Positions 22,201-31,760 of a DNA stretch of 64,000 bases are shown here, piece by piece. Source of the DNA: Peronospora farinosa. Taxonomy: Eukaryota; Oomycota; Peronosporomycetes; Peronosporales; Peronosporaceae. The notes under the pieces were generated by a model, which was not told the DNA's origin, ran no database searches, and saw only the letters and a list, made by a program, of their open reading frames with translations. The stretch is from the NCBI GenBank assembly GCA_947646735.1, contig CANTFK010000771.1, forward strand, positions 248,001 through 312,000, read 5' to 3'. The translations under genes and the position numbers were made by a program. Numbering within the stretch: the first letter of the stretch is position 1; each line of letters starts with the position of its first letter.

Positions 22201-22980
22201 TTGGCGACGCTTATACACTCGACGTCCCCTCTTCACTGCGACTCCAACCCGACATTCTATTTCGGGCGGCTGAAGGAATATCGTCCGGCTACGCTTCACG
22301 GTTTGGCTCCGACGCCGGCTTCAGGGGTTCGTAAGTCGAACGGCCTTCCCGTCGTGCTCGACGCGCCGATGACATGGGGCGGGGCCTCGATCCCGTCTGA
22401 ACCTGACCAAGCATCTGGCGCTCCAGAATCCTTATCCGTTCGAGCAGTTCACGGTTCGACTGCTGGGTCTCACTCGAAGTCTTCTCCGCCTGGGCAGCAC
22501 GTTCACTGGCAGCCTCAGCCTCCAGCCGAGCATCGGCAGCTATGTTCACGGCCTGATCAACATCGTCCTGAGCAACCAGGACGCCAGCACTACCATCGCG
22601 AGGGCCCTCCTCCGCTTGTTGATGCGGAGGGACAGGTGCGCTGGATTGTAGACCGCATTGTGGGTCACGAGGACCCTCCACAACCATTACTGCATTCGGC
22701 TCATGAGAAGCGTGCGGTTCCATCCGTGCGCAGGTACCGAGTACGCTGGCTTGGATTCCCTCCCGAGCAGGATACATGGGAACCACGTTCCTTACTTCTT
22801 CGTGACGTTCCAGATGTGGTTCTGTCGTATGATGCCACGAAGTCGGGCTATTTCAAAGCGGGCGAGCACGCGAACGCTCTCGTGACAAACGAGAGCGGTA
22901 AGGAGATCCACATCGTCGGGAACGAGAACGATGACGCGAACGAGAACGATGTCGTGAACGAGAACGATGCCGTGAACTAG
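22201..22980 (+). pseudogene. Integrase C-terminal part with chromodomain and NEND repeat tail
   Basis: The start overlaps the integrase tail (PTFYFGRLKEYRPATLHG). A Pro/Gln/His-rich linker (about 22330-22620) follows, then a chromodomain (about 22640-22830: WIVDRIVGHE ... RYRVRWLGFPPEQDTWEP), the hallmark of chromoviruses. Chromodomains bind modified histone tails and direct integration. The tail encodes repeats of NEND(D/V/A)-(A/V)N near 22918-22978 and stops at 22978. The last 128 bp overlap an antisense frame. Confidence 0.85.
22289..22786 (-). CDS. Second antisense open segment, coiled-coil-like
   Basis: In the same minus-strand frame as the 293-codon antisense ORF and separated from it by one TGA (22853-22855); the intervening 66 bp are open. 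The protein has a heptad-like helix (AADARLEAEAASERAAQAEK then NRELLERIRILERQM) followed by a basic stretch (SARRARREGRS). It overlaps the sense linker and chromodomain. It may be an extension of the antisense protein read before a recent stop, or an artefact of sense-strand composition. The sense chromodomain is certainly real, so part of this overlap must be dual-coding if the antisense product exists. Confidence 0.35.
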   Translation of the reverse strand: MVPMYPAREGIQASVLGTCARMEPHASHEPNAVMVVEGPRDPQCGLQSSAPVPPHQQAEEGPRDGSAGVLVAQDDVDQAVNIAADARLEAEAASERAAQAEKTSSETQQSNRELLERIRILERQMLGQVQTGSRPRPMSSARRARREGRSTYEPLKPASEPNREA

Positions 22981-23734
22981 AACGTCGTGGTGAATACATA
23001 TCACGATTGCGAGGCGAGAATCGCGCAGCAGGACGGGCAAGCGAGCGTGTCGCTGCCCTGCGCTGATGATTCCGCGGAGATTGACTCCGCTGTCGCGAGT
23101 GGTGCTGCCAGCGAGGCGCACCACGAATAATTGCGCTTCTCCGTTCGCTCAGACTTCGCTCATACTTTGCAATCCAACTTCGTTCTCGATCACTGAGTGG
23201 ACACTCAGCGATGTGTCGTCGCCATTCGTCATGAGTTGGGCGTGGAGTCGAGTCACAAGATTGGCATCCTTCATTGACATGGACGAAGCAGAGACGGTCC
23301 TCATTCCAAGCATCCTCACACACTCTTTCGCGTAGCGCGCCGATGGAGTGATCGACGTGAATCTCCTCTCGATTGGCGAGCCATACTTGGAAGCTGCTAC
23401 CATCCTCGAGCATCCGATTCCAACGTTGGATGAAGGCACACCAAGAACGTTGTAGAGCTTCATGCTCGTTTCCATTAAGACCTTTCCCGCGCAGTTTTCG
23501 AAATCGGCGAAAGTAGTCCCGCATCGTGTCCAGCGAGTCCGGAGCGTGAGCTCCGGACAAGTCGTACAGTGACCAAGGTATGAGATGCCGCGCCATGATG
23601 CTGGTTGAAGCATTCCCGCTGATGTTTCTTGGGAGTGCTGCTGGATTGGGTGTCGGGTCTCCAAACATTACTTGTTCGTTTGTGGGCGAAGGGTTTTCGA
23701 CAGTTGAGCACTCACGGTTGGTGAGTGCTGTCAT
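22853..23734 (-). CDS. Antisense ORF of the chromovirus with C-terminal Arg/Ser repeats
   Basis: 293 codons on the strand opposite to gag-pol, between the chromodomain and the 3' LTR. The ATG (23734) lies 13 bp inside the LTR edge, so the only nearby promoter would be antisense activity of the LTR. The N-terminal half is globular in composition, with many Trp (residues about 50-175: RHLIPWSLYDLSG, DYFRRFRKL, RSWCAFIQRWNRML) and a possible metal site CQSC...H...H...C (CQSC then RRHIAEC). The C-terminal third (about residues 200-293) is an RS domain with HRSRSRHRSRSR repeats, as in splicing factors and some nucleic-acid-binding proteins. Family unknown. Antisense accessory ORFs are known in some plant retroelements; this one matches none I recognise. 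It could be non-functional, but length, composition and position argue for coding. Confidence 0.6.
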   Translation of the reverse strand: MTALTNRECSTVENPSPTNEQVMFGDPTPNPAALPRNISGNASTSIMARHLIPWSLYDLSGAHAPDSLDTMRDYFRRFRKLRGKGLNGNEHEALQRSWCAFIQRWNRMLEDGSSFQVWLANREEIHVDHSIGALRERVCEDAWNEDRLCFVHVNEGCQSCDSTPRPTHDEWRRHIAECPLSDRERSWIAKYERSLSERRSAIIRGAPRWQHHSRQRSQSPRNHQRRAATRSLARPAARFSPRNRDMYSPRRSSSRHRSRSRHRSRSRHRSRSRRCGSPYRSRLSRERSRARPL

Positions 23735-23747
23735 GAGAAGGGGGTGA

Positions 23748-24090
23748 TGTAATGGGCTACATTACACACATAGTATTAACACAAATAAACAATTACATAT
23801 GTAGGCAGGTGCTGGGCCCGAATAGCGGGTATAGCGTGACAATTTATTATTGGTTTATTATTGGGCCTAAAGTCCCCAATATGGACCAATGATAAATCAA
23901 CCTAAATTTGTGTGGTTCCCGAAAGGCGGGAACACTGTCGTATTTATTACGACTAAAATCTTCGTAATTAGTACGAATTAAAACCAAAATAAAAATCAGA
24001 GTTAAATTTACTTAATATCTAATACTTGGGCTTGAGTCTTCCTCGAAGCGCGCGTATAAGCTAGTGACGGTACGTTCTAGCTCCGTTACA
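23748..24090 (+). repeat. 3' LTR of the chromovirus
   Basis: Same 343-bp length as the 5' LTR; starts TGTAATGGGCTACATTACA and ends CTAGCTCCGTTACA. Differences from the 5' copy: two bases in CCTAAATTTG versus CCTGATTTTG, one A fewer in the A run, two bases in CTTAATATC versus CTTGATACC, one extra A in CTCGAAGCG, and C to T near the end. Confidence 0.9.
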
Positions 24091-24570
24091 ATTCTGGTGT
24101 CGTCTTCGATGAGCTGCGCCACTCCACATTGCTCAACTGCTAATAGCCAGTGAACAATCGTGTGAGGGCTAGTTCCATCGAACTTCGGAGGGTCCATCTG
24201 AATGGGCCTCGGTTGAGTAGGCCGGGCAGAGAGCGTCTCAACAGTTCTGTTGAGCGCCCCATTACGTGCCTGCTCAAGCCTAAGCTCATCCTGAGTCTTA
24301 GTGATGGACTCAGCGGTGGCTTGGCTGTTTACCTCGGACGCGTTTCTACGCTGTCCGAACACAAATGCCTCAAATTGCTCCAACCGAGCAACATGTTGCT
24401 TAGGAGGACAATGCAAGAGGTTGACCAGGGCTTGTTCACCAAGTCCCTGCGCCATATTCTCTGCCAACTCCCAATGATGTTGGGAGAGGTGAGGGAAGTC
24501 ACTCCAGTCCATATTAAGGACCATCTTAACCACACGCACGCTCAGAGAGATGGGTCGTGGGAAGGACTAC
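24091..24570 (-). pseudogene. Gag fragment of a different minus-strand LTR element
   Basis: Minus-strand frame from about 24539 reading toward the chromovirus. It contains LARLEQFEAFVFG-like helices, a segment QPRPIQMDPPKFDG and HTIVHWLLAVEQCGVA, which is the start of a Ty3/Gypsy capsid domain. It is cut off in the middle of this domain exactly at the chromovirus 3' LTR border (after ...LIEDDTRI). The rest of the element is not on the other side of the chromovirus. Confidence 0.7.
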
Positions 24571-24900
24571 TAGTGCTACCAAGTGTAGACGGGAAATTCT
24601 ACGAAGTTGCCTCGTGCTACTTAGCACAAACCTTCAGCAAAATAGAGGAAGCGATTAGACCGTCTTACCTTCGCGTGCGAAGGTGGATGTGTGTTTGGTC
24701 GACTGCTTAAGCAGTCTTACCACCAGTTGCCTCTCGCTTTAGCGAGAGTGCAACGAACTCTTAAGACAAGAAGGCACCGACGTCGCGCAGAAGCTTTTTC
24801 AGCTTCTCGTGCGTGGTGCTTTCGATTTAGCAAATTCAAGACTAATTTATGTTTAATAGAATTTAACCAAATATAAATCTAACCACTGATTTGGTTTTTA

Positions 24901-25187
24901 TGTAATGATAAGTGCCATCTCTATAGATGCGTATCCCAACGTGCGAGCTTATATATATTTAAGCTCGCTCAATGACGTAACTGACTGACGTCATTTGATA
25001 CCGCCTAGTCCCAGCTGGGCGTCATCCCCATCAAAGTGAATACACCTAGTGTATATCACATACGTAAGGGTGTGACACATGGTGTGTCTTACCCGAGCGA
25101 CAGGTCTTAAGTACTTACGTACCTTTTAAGACCTGCCCGTTAAGTATCGCATACTTAACTGGTACGTGTAACGTTGATCCCGTTACA
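24901..25187 (-). repeat. LTR of the minus-strand gag element (TGTAATGA...CCCGTTACA)
   Basis: 287 bp beginning TGTAATGATAAGTGCC and ending GATCCCGTTACA on the plus strand, placed upstream of the minus-strand gag fragment as a 5' LTR should be. It interrupts a LINE: endonuclease-coding sequence lies directly beyond 25187. Fragments of a similar LTR recur near 31990-32068. Confidence 0.65.
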
Positions 25188-25862
25188 GTCAGAGTATAGG
25201 GGAGGTGGCGTCGAGGATACCCAAATTACTTGCGGCGCCCAGTCCTTGGGCACGTAAAACCGGTCGATCCTGCTGGCCTTCTCGTTGTTTCCAATACGTA
25301 TAATGATCCGTCGTATCTACAGCCGCGTCGTCCCTGGCATTTTCTCTCAATAGACGAGTATCACTGAGTCCCGTCTCCTCTAGCAGTCGCTCCAGTGCTG
25401 TACTTTCTGGCCTGCTGGCTGACTTTTACCCCAATCTATCTACTTGGGGAATTTGGACACTATTAAAATCCCCTAGCAGGACAGTAGTGTCGGATGGCAT
25501 ATTCCGTTCCATTATGTCCGTAAAAACTTTACGCTCAGCCCTATTGTAGGTGCGTATACATTGAAGATGATCATATCATGTGCTGTCACACCAATGGCTC
25601 GTAAATTCCATCGATGTTCGTTCCACTCAACGGCATTAGCCGCTGCTTGAGGCGTATAAGAAAAGTTGGCAACCCTCGCAGCCCTGGATGAGACTATGCT
25701 CCAGTAATACATAGGTGCCTGATTGATGTCTAGATTATCACCCCATAAACGCTTCCACTCCATTTGCACTTCATATACTTCATCCACAGTCGCCACGTGA
25801 CTATCCTGAATGCACCATGCGAGAGGTCGACGCTTGATCGGAGTGTAGCTCCAAGCTTCCAT
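25188..25862 (-). pseudogene. LINE apurinic-type endonuclease domain, frameshifted and truncated
   Basis: Minus-strand translation shows NVYAP (near 25555), then after a frameshift LLGDFNSVQIPQVDR (about 25445-25490), DHYTYW and finally SRIDRFYV (about 25260). These are the conserved blocks of the exonuclease-endonuclease-phosphatase domain of non-LTR retrotransposons. The element is cut off by the LTR at 25187, so the reverse transcriptase that should follow is missing. The reading frame is broken at least twice. Confidence 0.8.
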
Positions 25863-26758
25863 CCAGAGTTTTTGTGTGGCTTATGTAAAACCAAGGAAGT
25901 TTTGGTTGAGCAGCCGACGATTCGCTGATGGAAGAGATGGGCGTCTTAATAAATTGAATATGCTCAGTATTTCGTGAAGTCCGAAGGCATCGGCAGTTTC
26001 GATCGCAGATTTGAAATAGGACGTCTTCAATGGTACCTGTAGAGAGCCCTTAGTATTGATCTAAATTGGATTCCACCTTGTGGACCAGTCTGGAGCAAAA
26101 AAAATCGCTCGATTGTAGCCCAATTAGCCGATTTCGACGGGCTGTAATACGCCCCCTTATAACGCCTATTCTTATTAATAAGTTTAAATGGGACCGGAGT
26201 TTGTCCGACGTTGGTTTAACCGTCGGTGTGCCTTCGACGAGAGCCGCAATTACGGTGTAGTTTAATAGTGCACACAATAGATATTACTAAGCCAGGTTCG
26301 ACGCTGTGAATCAAAAAATTTGAGAACGTCGTCCCCCGCGTAATTGTGTGCACGAAGTAACTTTCAATCATTTGCGTTATCAACTAATGGCGCAAGTTTC
26401 ATTTGATCGCTGCGGTGCTGTATGTTGGCGATCGATCGATCAATTTATAGTTGCGTGGGGCGATTCATGGGCTGCTCAGAATACCTCCTGATTCCATCCT
26501 CCAAACAAGCAAGTCGACTGTTAGTTGTCCTTTGTTCAATGACTAAAACATCCAAAATCTACATTAGTTCCTCTGGAAAAATAAAGCGCTCAAAATTCCA
26601 TCGTGAAAGGTCCTATGCGTGCCTGGCTACCCTCTGCCACTCTGTCGTAGAGCTCCTAACGGTGGGGAAAGGGTTGTTGCCGGGATATGGCCACTCCTGA
26701 GCTAATGCCTCTCACTTAACCGCCCAATCGTCCCAATCAATGCGCTCATAGTCCTCAT
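25863..26758 (-). other. Decayed LINE inter-ORF region
   Basis: Lies between the endonuclease fragment and the end of the ORF1-like region. Only short broken frames are visible. The final codons of the ORF1-side frame (RTMSALIGTIGRLSERH) cross the solo-LTR insertion site at 26755-26758. Confidence 0.5.
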
Positions 26759-27665
26759 TGTGGTGGAGTGGGATTCGCAACATTGCTGATGCGATTCCAA
26801 CTCTCCACTGGCGCCTGGACGACCGACTAACGGAGGAGGTACCCCGATTCCGTGTGTATAGCCTTCCTCACCTTGTGTACCCGTCGGTAGGGCGGGTTGC
26901 TCTCTTCTCGATGGACTTGAGTCGATGTTGATCCTAATTGGGTTAGTGATAGGAGGTTTGGTTATCTTGTGGAAATCTTTACAAGATAAACCGAGTACTT
27001 GGTGTGATCTTCCCAATCGATCCCAATCGTCCAATAAACGAAGCTTTTGCTCAAGTCGCCGTACGGGAGGAGGGAAGCGACCACTTGAGCAGAACCTTCT
27101 GACCACTTGATCCGTCCTGCACTTGCTCCGCCTTGCCCTACGTGTTTTATCTGCGTCCGATCGCAGTTGAGTTGTGTTGAGAGTTCTTGCAATCCCTGTC
27201 CAAACAATCCAGGGATATGACTTGCGCAGTGTGTAGGCTTCCTCGAGACGTCGGGTGGCCCAAGAATCCAGCCCGGAAGAGAAGTCGACACGTGTATTGG
27301 AAGTAAAATTGAACTCTGTTTAGTGTTAACCAATCAAAACTCGAAACCTACGATTCTGCCTATCTGTAGTCCAGGATCTATCACCACGTGTCACCCTTTC
27401 AGAAAAAATCAGATCTCGATATGTGGTCCACCCCAAATGGCATCCCGATCCGTCGGCGATCTTGTCTTATCCTTGGATCGCGGTTCTGAGTCGGATCGCG
27501 TTTTACCTTGGATTGCGGTTCTGAGTCGGATCGCGGTTCTGAGTCGGATCGCACTTTACCTTGGATCGCGCTTTACCTTGGATCGCGATCGATCCTGGGT
27601 GTGTGGTCCTCATAACTTGGATCGCGATCTCCACTCCACGAAATTTGTTTATCCAATCTTCCACA
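26759..27665. mobile_element. Solo LTR, 907 bp, inserted in the LINE
   Basis: Starts TGTGGTGGAGTGGG (the same terminus as the 2,095-bp array) and ends CTTCCACA, giving TGTGG...CCACA inverted ends. It is flanked by a 4-bp direct repeat TCAT at 26755-26758 and 27666-27669. Removing LTR plus one TCAT rejoins the LINE frame (PSM|RTMSALIG). Inside, 27470-27600 is a short repeat of GGATCGCG(G/T)TTCTGAGTC and TTTACCTTGGATCGCG. No internal region remains, so it is the product of LTR-LTR recombination. Confidence 0.8.
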
Positions 27666-29103
27666 TCATACTTGGTGACTGACGCCGTGGTGGTGTCGTT
27701 CCGTCCTTTTTTATAATAGCCTCAGTGTGCTTCCTCCTCACAACATCCCCGGTCGACACCCGTTCGTCTGGGGAAGAAATATGGCTGCGTTTTCGGGCTA
27801 CATCGGAAGTTGATCGTATTTTGACTGGAGGCGTACTTGGTAGTGCCGGTAAGACCGTTTGACCGCCCATCACAGCTAAGTTTTGTTCAGCTGTAGGGTG
27901 GCGGCGCACTAAAGCGCGACAATCTACCTCCGAGCTGCGACGAAGGTGCTGCGTGTCAGCTGGGTCTATGTCATCCGCCAGTAAGCCTGCAATTTCTTGG
28001 GACGAAGGGTCATTGTGGCGATCGAGAAAGTGCCCAATTTTGCCAGCCGAGTGTAGCTGGGATTGCCACAAACTCAATATGTCATGCGTAACTTGCATTC
28101 TCCGAATAAAAGAAAATTTGACCTTCTCGTCTTCCCCTCCTCGTAATATCGCTGCAACCTGTTGTTGCTTTGTCATGTCCAGAATCATCACTGACGTGTC
28201 AATTAGTGCAGGTCGCGATATTGTAGCGGCTCGTCAACCGTTACAAACAGTAGAGATCGTGTTGAATATCGGGATGCACCGTATAAGCTTTTAATGGTGC
28301 CCAAACCTCGTCTGAAGCACCAGTCCAAGTCTCCGGGTCCCATCGTCCGTCCATAGAATCGTCCATAGAATAGTCCAAAGAATCGTCCATAGAATTTTTC
28401 ACGTCACGAGTTGTTGCATATTTGCGGTGTCAGGTGTCACCGACAATACAGGGGCCATTCCATTCGCTAGAATCGCTACTTGAGTCTCCTTACTGTCCAC
28501 CTCATCCTCAAAGTCCAGAAGCTGACTGGTCCTACCAGTATGGAGAAGCGCCGAGTAATGGCGGCCCCAGAAATGCAGCAGAAGTGGTGGTTGTATGGGA
28601 TTCTTGATCTTGTCTACCACCACTTCGTCATATAAATTCTTCATTGACAGTGTATGTTCCGCAGCTGTCTCAATAACTCGCCGATATCGTGTAACCGTAG
28701 TCAGAATAAAATTTCTGCACCGCCAACCCGGTTTCAGTCCCTCTGACTGCTGCAAAACAAAGATTTTTTTTGCAGAAATTTTTGGCTGCCATGCCGACCG
28801 TATCACTTCTCTCTAAGGGTCCTCACTCACTGTCACTGTTCTGTCGGAGGAGCTGCTTGCAATATCCTCAAGGTAACACCGCATTTTAGTGGCCGACTCT
28901 TGTCGGGTCATGGAATGACATCCTCTCTTGACATTCGCAAGCACATGCACTCTATGGTCATGAGCAAGTTGCCCTTCGAGATCAATCATCCCTGTATATG
29001 TAATGCCTCGCTTTAGACTGGGAGTAAGTAACTCAAGTGTTTTGTATGGCCCAATCATTGTTGTATCTGCTGCCTCCTGCGCCAGTGCCATAGCCATAGC
29101 CAT
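27666..29103 (-). pseudogene. LINE ORF1-side fragments, including an OTU-like segment
   Basis: Minus-strand frames 27666-28191, 28399-28806 and 28813-29103 are separated by stops or shifts and read in the same direction as the rest of the LINE. The middle one contains PLLLHFWGRHYSALLHTG, which resembles the C-terminal catalytic-His part of OTU-type cysteine proteases. Without the N-terminal Cys motif this is only suggestive. The 27.7-28.2 kb part is hydrophilic and Pro/Arg/Lys-rich. Confidence 0.45.
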
Positions 29104-29553
29104 ACAGTTACCGATCGCAGGCGTGGCGACCGACCGAACTCCTAGTTAAAGTTCCACCTCTGCCAATGTAAATGGTGAAGTTGTTGATCTAGCGCTCAAT
29201 GGTTGCGACGGAAGTTTCATGAACTCCGTTCCAGTGACTAGCTTGTCAAATGCCGTTCTCTTTCCGTTTATGCGTAAGGATAACGGGTTCTAGGGGTTGC
29301 TATCGGTGCTGGACCGCGCAATGTCCCTGCCGATTGTCGGTGCTTTTCCTCAGATGTGAGAGGCAATTTATTGGTGAGCCCATGCCCGTCCTGAGAGTTC
29401 TTTGTTTAATCGACCACGGTTTCTTGCATAACTGAGTCTATGCTATTACGCTCCGGTTCTTTTTTATTTTATTAATTCGTGGTCGTCCTCCATGAGCACC
29501 TGGTATACCCCGGACGTGGATGCAGAGGCCGCATTCGTAACCATTTGTTTATC

Positions 29554-30669
29554 TTACTGTGACCGCCCCCCTTTGTTCGACTTCGTTATCCACGGTTGCT
29601 TGGGTGGAGAGGCCGGTTCCGGTTGCAGATGTACATACTTTGATCCTTGTTCGGCCTGAGGAGTGCCGTTGGTGCTGTGGACCGCTGGTACCCCTGACGT
29701 AGACTCTGTAACGTCGGTGGACCGTGTCGGCGTTACTGCTGCCTGGGCTGTCCTTTCCGCCTCCATCTGGAGCTCAAGTCGTTAGGCCGCCAAAGCTTCA
29801 ATTTCTGCAAGACTGGAAAAAGGTTTTGCTAAGTCTGCGAGATCCCGAACGTCTACTTCAGTCACCTCAATGCCTCCGGGACCCCGCAGTTGGTCTTTTA
29901 TGAAGCGACAGCGAGCTAGGGTGTGACCTAGGTTACCACACTGCAGGCATTGAATGCGATGAACATTGGAGTGTTTGGCGATAATGGTTGTGCCAAACCA
30001 AAGTATTCTGACCACCCCATTAAAAAATGTGGGACAACCTGCCAGCTTGAAAGCGACCTTCCAAAATGTGGACGTCTGAGAATCCGGGGTATGAGTATCC
30101 AAATTTTCCATATCGAAATCAGTCGGAATCTTCGCCTTCAAAAAAGCTGCAATGCGACCGATATCGTTGAATCGGGTAAGGTTGTGTAGCTGCACCGTGT
30201 ATTCCACCCGTCGCCCGGTAGCTGTGCCATTAAGACCCTGCTGTCGGAGCCAAACCGATCCCTTCTCTGGCCTGTGGGCATTTTGAAGCCGATACACGCC
30301 GCCATAATACGGAACTCGCACCTCTTGGTGCTGTTCCGCCGTTTCCCTAGTAAAAAAGTAGAAATGGATTGACTTGGTTACTTGGTCATAGCTAATTGTC
30401 TTCGTCTGACTTAGAATTCGATGGAGTGCTTGAATATTAATCCGAGCGAGTTCCGCCGATTCCAAAATTCCTTCCGTGATTGTTTTGGTAGTCTGCCTGC
30501 TCGCCTTGACCACACGAGATTTATCCAAGTGTAAAATCAATTCACCTTCCACTTGAGCTTGGATGGTGCTATACAAACGTAGCCTCTCCTCACTCTTTAG
30601 AACATGTTTGAGAAAAGCAGGTATGCGACGACACGCCACCGTGCCTTCTACTAATCCGACGATTACCAC
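29554..30669 (-). pseudogene. LINE ORF1 with CCHC zinc knuckle
   Basis: A 295-codon minus-strand frame (29782-30669), continued after one stop by 29554-29766 in the same frame. Near the C-terminus it has CLQCGNLGHTLARC (CX2CX4HX4C), a nucleic-acid-binding knuckle of the kind found in LINE ORF1 and gag proteins, preceded by an RNA-binding-like region (YYGGVYRLQNAHR...). ORF1 proteins coat LINE RNA. The N-terminal portion continues at 30912-31685. Confidence 0.7.
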
Positions 30670-30911
30670 CCATTCATCGTCGGTATCCTCCCGTACTTAT
30701 TGTTGCCTTGCTGGGGATGCTGGTGCTGCACACAGCGCTTCCAATCGCTCGAATTTTGCGCTCGAAAACTTCGATCGAACATAAAATTCTCAAAAGACTA
30801 AAGACCTGCGCGCACCGGTGGCCGACGTGGTGACGACCCTCCACGTTGAACTACTTGAGTCCACTGTCTTAGAACTGGGGCGTGGGCCCACTTGTGATGG
30901 CTAGCTGTTCG

Positions 30912-31685
30912 TCAAACAATCTCCTTAAATGCCCACTTTGTGGTCAGCAGTTCATGCGTGATGGGCTTAGCCATTATATTCCACTCCTCAGAACTTCCTT
31001 TTTCCTTGACAAAAACTTGTTCAAACAGGCCCAATAAGCTAGTTGCCTCTGCCTCACTCAGGGTAGGAAAGCGTTTCCTCTCGATAGGCAGGGCCTCTGA
31101 TTTACACGGAATTGACGTGTACACGTCCTCAAATATTTGACGCACTGTCTTGCACCATGCGTCGACCTGTCCTACGTTAGGCGAGTCGATCATGTCTTCT
31201 ACCAGTGCCGTAAACATATCTCCTGACGATGCGCGTAGCGGTACTGGCGACGGCGCGACTGGTGCTTGGCCGGTGTGTGCTGCCTGAGTTGGGTCAACAG
31301 CTTTACCAGCACTATCAGTGGTACCATTGTCCCTCCGTGTAGTTGTTGACGGCATACTCGAATTGGGTGGACCCTCTGGTGTCACTGCCGCTTCTTGTTG
31401 GGCGTGACTGCTGCTCGTCTCTCGTACCAAACGAGGCTTGGAGGTAGCTACACTGCTAGCTTGACCCTTTAACGCTTGGTCCGTAGATGACTGGTCTTTG
31501 ATAACGAAGCCGCCAGGGTCTAAGGCACTACTCGTAATTGTCGCTATAATTTCTTGGTGATTAGGGCTTGCGTTCCCCATGATTTCAACGGAGCTCTGCC
31601 CTTTACCATGGCCAATCCCTGTCGATGTGGCCGAGCTGGCCGTGTCTGTCCCTCCTCCTGGAGGAGGCAGGTGAGGAGGCACCAT
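30912..31685 (-). pseudogene. N-terminal part of the LINE ORF1 polyprotein
   Basis: 257 codons starting MVPPHLPPPGGGTD, low-complexity Ser/Thr/Ala/Pro-rich for about 160 residues, then a folded-looking helical part (MFTALVEDMIDSPNVGQVD; LSEAEATSLLGLFEQVF) ending KWAFKEIV. It lies upstream and in the same orientation as the zinc-knuckle frame, so I read it as the start of the same decayed LINE. No separate function can be assigned. Confidence 0.55.
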
Positions 31686-31760
31686 CGCTCTCGCTGTTGG
31701 TGACGTTTAAGCTAGTAAAGAACCGTTCCTTTTATTCTCCCCCGTGAGAAGATGTGATCA

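Larger units (their letters stand above)
16402..24090 (+). mobile_element. Ty3/Gypsy chromovirus with two 343-bp LTRs
   Basis: LTRs at 16402-16744 and 23748-24090 differ by about five substitutions and two 1-bp indels, so it is young. The 5' LTR is followed by TGGTAGCA (from 16748), complementary to an initiator-Met-type tRNA end. A purine-rich GAGAAGGGGGTGA precedes the 3' LTR. Gag, protease, RT-RNase H, integrase and chromodomain occur in canonical order, but several frameshifts and stops split pol, so this copy cannot make a full polyprotein. The 5-bp sequences just outside the LTRs (AGTTT and ATTCT) do not match. The flanks are different elements: plus-strand pol on the left, minus-strand gag on the right. 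Confidence 0.9.

Noticed and set aside
22201..22620. Sense Pro/Gln/His-rich linker as a distinct protein
   Set aside because: It lies between recognisable integrase and chromodomain sequence; no independent start or domain.
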